A stretch of 64,000 nt of DNA from Cymbomonas tetramitiformis (lineage: Eukaryota > Chlorophyta > Pyramimonadophyceae > Pyramimonadales > Pyramimonadaceae): the NCBI GenBank assembly GCA_001247695.2, contig LGRX02033479.1:1-64000 (forward strand), in the 5' to 3' direction. The position numbers were made by a program, and so were the translations under genes. Numbering within the stretch: position 1 is the stretch's first letter; each line of letters opens with the position of its first letter. Under the pieces are notes generated by a model. That model did no database searches, was not told where the DNA came from, and was given only the letters and a program-made list of their open reading frames with translations. This document shows, piece by piece, positions 22,127-31,122 of this stretch.

Positions 22127-23481
22127 AAATGGCATTCCCCCCTCAGTCACGGTCCTTCCCACTTCCCCGACCAACTCCTCATGTATGGTCCAATACGGGG
22201 GACATGGATGTACGTGTTCGAATCATTCAACGGGAAGATTCGAAGGTGGGTGAAGAACAATGCATATCCGGTTCAGAGTGTTATGCAAGGCTTCGGGCGG
22301 TACCGGATGGTACATGTGGTGCGAGGGTTAATCTTGGTACTTCGTCGCCGGCGGGAGGCAACCACCAATCCCACCCGGCCACCCGTGCTCCCGTTCTTGG
22401 CCACCGCACCGTTGAGGGCGCCGAACACCGTGGTTTTGGGAACACAAGGCAAGCGCCATGTACTCTCCCGCGCTGAAACGAAAGCGCTGGAGCTGTGGAT
22501 GCATGGCAACGTGCCCCAATACCGCAAGTTGAAGGCAAAATTCGACGCCTACGTCACCTACTGCAAGAGGTAAGTAAAAAATGAAACCCATAAGATGCCT
22601 GGAAGAGGTTTCATATATCTTCTAGGCATCTTCCACACGTCTTCAGTAAGTACATGTCCTGACACTGTGCACGTATACATTCGCAGGGAAAACCATATGG
22701 TTCGGAGACGTATTGGCGTACGAGCCGGAGCGTCTCGCCTGATGGATGTGCCGCTGCATATGCACGGTAGCGACCCCAAGGTCTGGCTGGGGAGACCATT
22801 CACGGAGAATGAAGCGGCACTCGTCGAAGGGCCTCCTCACGTGTGTCAATCTTTCGGCTCGGTCGTGGTTCGAGGAGTTTGCTATCGCACGGCAGCTCAG
22901 GACAAGACGAAGAAAACTTGTCAACGTTACTTCCGAGCCTTTTTCTCTGGAGAAACATCAAAGGCCCGAGGAAATCGAGACTGACCGGTGCGTCCGTGCA
23001 TTACGTTTTGGTGAATGTGCGCAGAATATGTACCGAATGTCTTCTGCGTGTCTTCTCGACGTCTTCGGGGATTCTTACTATAGAGTATTGTGGCTCCAAC
23101 TCGCAGGTACGCCATGGTAGATAGCATCTACAAGCGGTACAAGGTCGACTTGGCGCCGCGAAAGAGTACATTCTTGTGAAGGGAAAGCGGTTCCCTGAAT
23201 TCAACCAAGCGGCGACAAAACGGTTTGCCAAGCTAAACTCGAAGTACGGGCCGGACAATACCGCAAAGGTGGTGTACACATACGACCCGGATGATCCCGA
23301 GACACCTTGGGACACTACTGATCCATTCATCCTGGCGGCTCAAATTGAGCACCAAGTTGTAATCAAGAAACATCCTGTGATGAAGACGGCGGTGGTATTT
23401 GATTTAAAGGCTGACTTTTTCGAGTGCATCGGCGATGATGGTTCACGACCGAAAGGTGCAAGACGCAAGAGGCGATCATGA
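22127..23481 (+). pseudogene. CACTA-type transposon ORF fragment (DUF4218 + DUF4216-like)
   Basis: Exon 1 ends at 22569 and carries the DUF4218 hallmark: HFPDQLLMYGPIRGTWMYVF, ESFNGKIRRWVKNNAYP and SVMQGFGRYRMVH. This domain follows the transposase domain in En/Spm (CACTA) elements. A GTAAGT...TTCGCAG intron (22570-22686) leads in phase to exon 2 (ENHMVRRRIGVRAG, LHMHGSDPKVWLGR, SFGSVVVRGVCYRTAAQD). A further acceptor at 23105 opens exon 3 (YAMVDSIYKRYK). After a one-base frame slip near 23155 it continues as YILVKGKRFPEFNQAATKRF and DPFILAAQIEHQVV, resembling the DPFILASQ..QV block of DUF4216, and ends in a basic tail (GARRKRRS). The catalytic TNP2 part is absent upstream, so this is a truncated remnant. 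Confidence 0.7.
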
Positions 23482-23619
23482 TAATACGCCGGGCATCGTA
23501 CTTAGTGGTCTGTATGTTGAATAGATGCAATCGTACATGTATGTGTAGATAGACCTATCAATTGACTTAGCCGTATATTATGTATCATAGCAACAGAGTA
23601 TGATGACAACCCTGAAGCT

Positions 23620-24035
23620 GCTAGGAAGATACCTGGAATGTCTTCCGCATGTCTTCCGTGCGCCTTCTGAATGTCTTCTGTGATTACGCGACTAGTGTAC
23701 GTGTGGTATGAAGTAGCTATGTGGCCAAATTGCATAATCATCACATATGTGTCGATAACACATGTCAGAATGTATTCTGGCCCAGAAGACATTCGGAACA
23801 TCTTCCGGGTATCTTCCGGGAAGACTGCCCTTTGCATGTCTTCCGGGAAGATGTCTTCCGAAATCCGGAAGACATTCCGCACATCTTCGGCACGTCTTCC
23901 CCGAAGAGTGTCTTCTGGTTTCCAGAAGACGTTCCACTCAGAAGACGTCTTCTGGAAACCAGAAGACATCATTTCTACGAAGACGTCTATAAGACGTTCA
24001 GAAGACGTCTTCTAGACGTCTTCTGATTTTCCCAG
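23620..24035. repeat. Field of GAAGAC/GTCTTC motifs (CACTA-like subterminal repeats)
   Basis: Dozens of short motifs around AGAAGACGT, ATCTTCCGG and TGTCTTCTG occur in both orientations, including longer palindromes such as the GTCTTCTGGAAACCAGAAGAC pair at 23946-23967. CACTA elements carry dense short subterminal repeats that bind their accessory protein, and this block lies just 3' of the DUF4216-like exon. The same motif is also found in both introns of that gene (22617-22646, 23038-23066). Confidence 0.7.
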
Positions 24036-24093
24036 AATGTAGGGTTCCACGCAAAATAGCCCCGAGTCCAACAATCGGTGGGCAAAGGAAGCT

Positions 24094-24447
24094 TTGTGCA
24101 ACGGCAAACAGCTACAACTGGCTCGGTTTCATAAAAGTGCTATGAAATATGTTCGCAACGAAACTATTTTCGAGCGCGAACATCCTACTTTGCCTACTGG
24201 TCCAATTGTGCGACACGATATCTGGCGGGAGGCCCTACTCATGGTGGAAAGCAACGTCATGGAACTTATGACCAAGGCGACCCGCTTACCCCACCTACCT
24301 GCCGAGGAGACCATGGTGTTCGTGTTGCCTACAACGAAGACCTTCAACCGTCTGAAATCGGTCATCATCGCGGACAAACGGAAAGAAATAATTGTTATGG
24401 CCGCCGAGTTCCTATCACTTTTCCGTGATCCCGAGAACCCCGGCTAG
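24094..24447 (+). CDS. Unidentified ORF next to CACTA fragment
   Basis: Open from about 24050, with the first ATG at 24094, giving about 117 codons (MCNGKQLQLARFHKSAMKYV, then GPIVRHDIWREALLMVESNV, ending FLSLFRDPENPG). Composition looks like real protein, with mixed helices and no simple repeats. A TTTTCCCAG acceptor-like site stands just upstream at 24023-24033, so it may be an internal or last exon. I do not recognise the family. Its position after the motif field suggests it belongs to a transposon rather than the host. Confidence 0.4.
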   Translation: MCNGKQLQLARFHKSAMKYVRNETIFEREHPTLPTGPIVRHDIWREALLMVESNVMELMTKATRLPHLPAEETMVFVLPTTKTFNRLKSVIIADKRKEIIVMAAEFLSLFRDPENPG

Positions 24448-24692
24448 TGTGACGACGTTCAACGAGTTCGTGTCCCTATATGCCTCCTTCGTGCTTGTGC
24501 AGGCTTCAACAACCCCGAATGATTATGTGCACTACACGTCAAGGTAAGGTTTGCGCGGAGTCCAAAAATGCAAAAACTTTTCAAAAATCTTTTATTTGAT
24601 AAATAGGTTGCCCAGAGCACCCTGTACATATTGCGCACTTCAGGTATCAAATTGACCACGTTATGGTCGTTACCGCTACCGATACCGCTCGG

Positions 24693-24866
24693 TCAACCCC
24701 CATACTTAACCATACTTGAGCGCAAACTTAAATCGACCGTGGCGGCCTTGGCGGCCTCGACCTCCTGCTGCTTGGCGGCCTTGGCGGCCTCGGCCTCCTG
24801 CTGCTTGGCGGCCTTTTCCGTTTCCCTCATTTCGACCGCCGTCTTCTTCTCCCGCTTAACAGACTA
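24693..24866 (-). CDS. Small Ala/Lys/Gln/Glu coiled-coil exon
   Basis: Minus-strand frame from a CTTTTTTCCTATATAG acceptor-like site near 24866 to TGA at 24693-24695. The ATG is at 24830, giving 45 residues. The core is a tandem repeat, AAKQQEAEAAKAAKQQEVEA, encoded by two 30-bp units, and would form an alanine-rich coiled coil. It may be the last exon of whatever lies upstream on this strand, possibly the gag remnant; no direct link can be shown. Confidence 0.35.
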
Positions 24867-24957
24867 TATAGGAAAAAAGTAGACAATGAACCGGACTAAG
24901 GAAAAAAGGGATAAGAGTCAAGGGGACTCACAAAGCCCCACATCCCGTCCACGGGTG

Positions 24958-24978
24958 TTTTTTTTTTTTTTTTTTTTA
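24958..24978. repeat. Poly(T) tract
   Basis: An uninterrupted run of about 21 T, preceded by the short palindrome-like CCCGTCCACGGG. It would read as a poly(A) tract inside the gag remnant on the minus strand (a run of lysine codons). Confidence 0.8.
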
Positions 24979-25238
24979 ATATCCGAGGCGAATATTGTAT
25001 AAATCGGCCCCCGCGATGAATTATATAACAGGGGCGAGGTGAGACGGTTTATACGGTTTTCTGAATTAATTGGGATTCGGTTGGTAGCCGCAGAGCCGCC
25101 CACGTCGCCGTCGAAAGAGTCGGTCTCCGACTCGGCGTGCATGTACCGCATCGCCAAGTCCTTGCCCTCAGCCGTGATCGAGAGTCCCCCCATCCTCACG
25201 ATCCGGTCCGCAAAGCAGAGGTCGGGTTCGTGCGCGTG

Positions 25239-26324
25239 CATGTGGCTACTATCCCATGGTCCTTGTGGGAGGACCATAATCGATTATGGTCCTCCCGCAA
25301 GGACCAATGTTGCAAGAATTTAATTGGGCATTGGTTCGGATCTAGAAGGCGCGCCCAATGATTTTTAGTATCAATGGGACATATATTAATTACTTCGATG
25401 CTTGGTCCGGCCTGGATCCATCCAATATATCCATGGCGTTCGCATTTGCGACAAGCACCCTCAACTTTTTCAGATTGCATTTTTTTTGAAAATTCAAAAA
25501 GGCACAAAAATATACGATATCTTCAATAATTTGTTGGGAATAGTATGTGCAGGCTACACCGGCGTCCATGCGATCATATCGATCTTATACACATGTCCCC
25601 ATCATATTTGGGTCATACGTCATGTTGGAGTGCATATATTGGCCATCTCTAATGCTTATTAACAACCGTACACCTTTTTAGTCGATTTTTTTAGCCGGAA
25701 TGGGATAATCGGTGCAAACATGACCCATTATCCACGATGCCCGCTAGAGTGCATTCATAGTGTGGTAGGAGCGTATGGTGCTTAAACTTTTGATGTATAT
25801 CCATAAAATGATTTTTTGAAAGCTTAACATAAGCCATATGGGCAAGTATGTGAGCGATGTGCACTCGTTAGCTTGACGCGAAGTGAAAATTAGAAGTGCA
25901 AAAAACACAAAATCCTTATTTCACTCGGTAGTGATCACCCGCCACGGTAAACGAGAGCTCAGATGGCGACTAGAGTGTGGACTATCCAACTAAGTTTTCA
26001 TATTTGGTCATAAACTTAAGGTGTGCGACCATGAGCGGCCAACACCGCGCACCATGCAACCGCTAGGACGCTTAAAGACTATGGTCCTTGTGGGAGGACC
26101 ATTTTTTTTCTCGACGATTTCGATAAAAAATATATCAAAAGCGCACCCTTTAAGCACGCCCCTCTAGCACACGCGTGGACGAGCCTGTAGGGGAAATGAT
26201 TCAATTGACTCATAAATATGATGCCAAACGCACGTATACGCCCCAAAGACCCATGTGGCACTCATAATAGTCATCGCGCGTTGGTCCTTGTGGGAGGACC
26301 ATGAATTTGGATAGTAGCCACATG
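25239..26324. mobile_element. TIR element inside gag, with repeated GGTCCTTGTGGGAGGACC palindrome
   Basis: The ends are CATGTGGCTACTATCC (25239-25254) and its exact inverse GGATAGTAGCCACATG (26309-26324). Just inside, the 18-bp palindrome GGTCCTTGTGGGAGGACC occurs at 25258-25275, 25288-25305 (inverse form), 26083-26100 and 26283-26300. The interior is AT-rich and non-coding. A second diverged copy lies at about 63068-64000. No clear target duplication is visible. It splits the gag frame, so it inserted after the retroelement. Confidence 0.75.
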
Positions 26325-27885
26325 GGGTCCACCGGCATCATGTCACCGGCGTCGGACGCCTCCGACTCGTCCGGGTAAACATGCTCGATTGCCGCCGGCG
26401 GTGGCGCCGGCGGTGCGTCCTCGCGGACATAAGTGCAAGCGGCAGCCGAGATGCCTCCTGCCACACCACCCACTGTGAAGCCCCCCATGTGGGTGGCAGG
26501 CTGACAGTAGGGTAGGAAGTCATGCAACGCACCGCCCTCTCGCTCCGGCTCGAGCCCGAAGGCACACGCCGAGACGCCGTCGAGCATCTCCGGCTTACCT
26601 CCCGCTAGAAGGCAGAGCGCATCGAACCGCTCGCCGTCGTGCTCGTCCATGGCCGTCTGAAACTGCTCCGCCAGCAAGTCGTTCTCGATGTCACCGAGGG
26701 AGAAGCTGTGGAAGCTTCCCCCAGCGCCGTGCTTGCCGCCGTTCGGGCAGTCGCGGTGCCAGTGGCGCATCTCGTCCTTCTTGCACGCCGAATTCTGGCA
26801 GAACGGGATGAAGTCACCGCTGCCCTTGTGAAAAGCAACGCGCTTCCTCGCCTGCGACTGCGGCCAGTTTCCCCCCGTCGGGAGGTCACCTGTCGCAAAA
26901 CGAACACCGGAGCCGCCTCCCCCGTTGCCGATTTTGTTCTTGTCCGCCCGCGGGGTAAAACCCCGCCCGTTGACCTTGTCCGTGAGGACCTTCAGCTGCC
27001 GCTTCACGTCGAGGATGATGGCCGTGAGGTCGGATAGCTGCGAGGTGTCGCCGTCAGTGGCCACGGCTGCCGCGGACAGGGTGAACGAGGCAGTGTGCGT
27101 ACCGGCTGCAACGTGTCGGGCGTAGCACTCGATGACCCATTGTTGAATGGTGAGGAGGTCCACGGCCGCCCGCTGCTGGTGCGTGAAGAGCCGCTCGACA
27201 CCACCGGCGCGTAGAATCCAGGGTCCAGCGCCGCGAGGAATAGCTCCTTCACCTCGTCATCGTCGAGAGTGTTGCGCCTCTTGGCGGACCGCAAGGCCGC
27301 GTTGAAATCCGTGACGGACTCGGACGGGTCGGTGTGGGCCTTAAAGCGGACGCCAAGGAGATCCGATGTCCCCTGAAAGGGTGCACCGGAGTCCAGCAGT
27401 CGCCGTGAGAGCTCCAAAAGGGCTCGCTTGCCGTCCAGCGGGTGCAATGTCGCAGAGGCTTCGAGCCAGTCACCCGCTGGAGAGGCGGGACACACGATGA
27501 GCTCGAGCGTTGAAAAAAGAAGTTTGTTGGCCTCGGGACGGACGGCCAACGTGGAGTCCTCCAAGTCGAACATCGGCGCAAATAAAACGTCCTGCGCCTC
27601 GAATGCCTCCTGGAGAGCAGGCACCAGCTTGGAGAGAAGCACCTGCGCGTTGGATTCCGTTCCTGTGAAACGGTCATGTTTCTCACGGAAACACTTCCGG
27701 ATCACGTGCTTCGCTACGCTCTCGTCGAAGTGCTCACGGGTCAGTGAGCGAACACCCGCCAAGAAGACTGCCTGGGCGGAGTTCGCAGCCGGAACACCAG
27801 CAGGTGCCGGCGTAGCCGGCGTGACGGAATTACGGGCAGCAGCGGAGTCGAAAATAGTAGCTAGGGAGCGGCGGCGAGACGCCAT

Positions 27886-30349
27886 ACTGTACTCGATGTC
27901 AATCTAGTCGCAACCATGGTGTAGAAGACTGTAGAGACGAAGTGAGGGAAAATGGGACGAGGTGCGGAAGGAGCGGCGGCCAAAAGTCGTAATGCTGTTG
28001 TCGAGGAAAGCAAGGGAAAGCCGTGGCGCACAGATCTCCTCGCGTGCATGTGGATGCAGAGTGACGCGGCCAAGGAAAGTGGTGTCGGATCCGACCAAAA
28101 TTTCCAACGTCAACCAACGCGAAGCGAGGAAAATGAGTCCGCCTCGTGCACAAGCCTCCCGTAAATCCAATCAACCAGGCATCCGCTAGGCCATACCGCT
28201 CCGCCGCGCCTCTAGTGGAGCCCCTCATTCCATCTCAAGCGTCGTTGTTTAGCCGGACATGGCCAAAATTCGCAGTGTCTAAATAAAGAGTGCGTGGGGC
28301 CAAACCTGTTGGATATACCCCTAGGACTCGGGATATATACACTCAGTGATAGGTTTTCTCAGAATGTGATAAAGTTGATAAGTTAACCCGATATAACGGG
28401 CATAAACAGTTAGGGTTCGGGTTCGGGTGACAGTCATACACACTACTATAGGAAGAGTCACAAAGCAAGCGGTGTGACTGTTCCAGCAATGTTTGCATGA
28501 TGTATGCATGTTGGCCATGCATCCAAGGCCTGCAATGTAATCGCAGGAGTCGAGCATTCGCGAAGAATTTTTCATAATAATCTACCATGCCGTGCATGCA
28601 TGATGTATAATCGATATCGAACATGTGCATATATGCATACTCGATTACATAAAGTATGCATATATTGGATATCGATTATATATCATGTGCCGCATCCAAA
28701 GATATTGCATGAGCATTACAATATTGATCATCTACCATGCGGGTATATATATACGAAGTTTATATACTTCGTATAGATATATCCGTTATCCAACGGTGTC
28801 GCAGCGCCAGCGCTCCATCTGATACTGCATCCGCTGCGCATGGCGCACATGTATTTACAGCCTTCGTCGCTAAACTGCATAAACGCAGTGGCAATTCGTG
28901 CAGACATTTCTGAGTTTATATGCATTGTGTGGACGCGCATACATGATACAATTATAAAGATACGCAAGTGGCACAGCGTGCTTCCTTTTAATACATTTAT
29001 ATTTGCAGACGTCGTGCTCGCATGTCGCGATGCGATCTAGCGGGCTCCCTTCTACATCGTCTGCATGTCGAACGCGCATGGTGCAATTGTGAAATACATC
29101 TGCCCACAACTCGCTTCCTGTATCGCAACTGTCGAGCTTGCATGTCGGTTGGGATGCATTCAACGGGATTTCTGCCATGCGGATAACGGGATTTCTGCCA
29201 TGCGGATGGGAGACGATGCATGCCGATGGGTGTATACAATTTCAAATACAATTTCAATTATGATCATGAAGCAAATATAAAAGCAAATAGAAATGCGCAG
29301 ACATTTCGCACTGGAGGCATCGCGACAGCGACATGCAAATGCGGCAGTTGCGATATGGAAACAAGTTATGAGCTCGTGCCTTATAATATCAGCTATCGAT
29401 ACATACTCCATGCATTGGCTAGGGATCGAAAGTCGTAATATGATATAAATTGTAAACGTGTACTGTACAGCTGAAGCGGCACCGAAAGCAATGATGATAC
29501 ATTCGATATTGACAATAATTTATATGCAATGCATCGTCATCTAGGTATTTTCGATACAACTTGAATTTTACCAATTCCAATACTTTCAACGTTGACACAC
29601 ACATATGAAGCGTCGTAGAGCGGGTTTTGATACAGTCGTCACTAGTAATTAAATGGGAGATTTGCTGAAAAGAATTTGCGGTCGCGACGCGATAGATTTG
29701 AAGATATGGTACCCGCATACACCGTAGATTTGATAAAAGTCGTACCATACACCGTAGACTTGAATAATCGTCAAACTCTTGAATAATCTACTTACTTTAG
29801 GTATATATCGCGCTCCTGCGCCGTTGAGTTTTGCGAATGCCATAGCATGTAGGCTGATTTCTTGAGTTCGACCATGGTATCGCCGCGTCCGGAGGCTCTG
29901 ACTTGTGAGAGTACGACGGTGCAGATCCCCGTGCGCTGACGCGCCGGTTACAAAACAGCCTGAGGTAGGATAGACTTGACACTGTGATGCCATGACATTG
30001 ACATGACATGACATGACAGCGACAGCGACATCGACATCGACAGTCGACACTGATGACACACCGATGACACTGTAAGTAATATTTGAGCAATATATCGCGA
30101 GTTGTGATGACGTGGCAGAGTCGAGAAATATCGTTGCAAAGCATATTTAATGACGTGGCTCTCACATGATCCCTTCGATTAATCGAGGGCTGATGTGTCA
30201 CAAATATATCATGAAGAGGAGCTAATTAGCCCCAATATCACCTGAGGGAGCGCGAGCGTCAGCGATTAGCCCCTCTTCATACTATTTATTCAATTCGAAT
30301 TGGCTGCTGACTAGATAAAAATATTAAAACGCTAAGGCTAGTTGAGCAA
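27886..30349. other. Intergenic AT-rich region with simple repeats
   Basis: No gene is supported. 28490-29420 is rich in ATGCAT/TATGCATA strings. A palindrome TATACGAAGT...ACTTCGTATA sits near 28750-28776. A GACAT/GACA-type microsatellite lies at about 29995-30065 and gives minus-strand frames coding for runs of Arg-Cys. The duplicated GCGGATAACGGGATTTCTGCCAT stretch at 29170-29200 is a small tandem copy. Confidence 0.55.
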
Positions 30350-30556
30350 ATATTCAGCAGGGCCCTGCATAGGTACAAAAGTACTCGGGTATTTTTGCCA
30401 GGTACAGGTACTAGGTACTACCTTTACCTTTACCTGTACCTGGTTGGCTAGTACCTGTACCTGTACCTGTGTCCGATTTTCAGAATTGAAAGTACCTGGT
30501 ACCTTACCTGACGGCCAGGATTTTGCCAGGTCCTACCCGTGGAATTCAGGTACTTT

Positions 30557-30751
30557 TGCTGGATTCAGTGCACCGTAGGTCATACCGTGCATGACTCCGT
30601 TCGACTGTACCAGTACTCGTACAGTACTTGGTGACAGATACCTAGGTCACAGATGCATTATATATTCGTTTACCTTTATAACGAGTTTACACTTGTATGA
30701 GAAAAGGATTCAGTGACCGCCCCGATATAATACGGTATATTATATCTCACA
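30557..30751 (+). repeat. 5' LTR
   Basis: Starts TGCTGGATTCAGTGCACC, ends TATATCTCACA. Differs from the 3' LTR by G/A near 30625 and C/T near 30683. ATTATATATTCG in the middle could serve as the TATA element. Confidence 0.93.
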
Positions 30752-30771
30752 GGTTATGGGGTATTACCCCG
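30752..30771 (+). promoter_or_regulatory. Primer binding site, copia half-tRNA type
   Basis: GGTTATGGGG immediately abuts the LTR end. GGTTATG is complementary to CAUAACC of the initiator tRNA-Met anticodon loop. The adjoining GGGGTATTACCCC can also form a hairpin. Confidence 0.5.
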
Positions 30772-31122
30772 CTTTTATCACTGCTGACTTTGCCATGATT
30801 GGCTAAGCTTTTCCGCTTGGCGGGGCGTTGGGGCCTCGCGAGGTGTTGAATTGGCCACTTTAGGGCGTGCGGTTTGCACCATGTTGCGGTGAGATTTCGA
30901 GTTGGGATTTTCGGCAACTTCTTCGAGTGTCCGCGTTGGATTTTGTTTTAGACTGGGCTTGATCACCCCTGTCAACGTCTCCTTGGCCGTCGCGTGTTCG
31001 ACTTCGTTGATTTCGTTCGACCCCTTCTTCTCCTAACTCCGCAACTGCATTACGGTCGCCCGCCACCTTACAATTTGACACTCGCCTTTTCCCCAACCCC
31101 CCTCCTATAGGAATTTATTCTG

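Larger units (their letters stand above)
24918..27885 (-). pseudogene. Gag-like polyprotein gene of a second LTR-type element (interrupted)
   Basis: Starts at the ATG at 27885 (MASRRRSLATIFDSAAARNS). It is clearly homologous to the gag at 31123-33540: LHPLDGKRALLELSRRLLD here against ISPRDGKRALLEVTKRLLP there, and DDDEVKELFLAALDPGFYAP against DDEAAKRQLLAALDVEFYKE. A single frameshift near 27205 moves the sense to the frame containing ERLFTHQQRAAVDLLTIQQW. A zinc-knuckle-like region CQNSACKKDEMRHWHRDC follows (CX4C...HX4C). At 26324 the frame is cut by a TIR element (25239-26324); beyond it the protein resumes as HMHAHEPDLCFADRIVRM and ISTAEGK-like sequence, ending at 24918. No LTRs or pol domains were found around it. 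Confidence 0.75.

Noticed and set aside
28745..28776. loxP-like palindrome TATACGAAGT...ACTTCGTATA
   Set aside because: The 10-bp arms equal part of loxP arms but their order is reversed relative to the spacer and the flanks do not match. It lies in a region full of ATATAC strings, so chance similarity is the best explanation.
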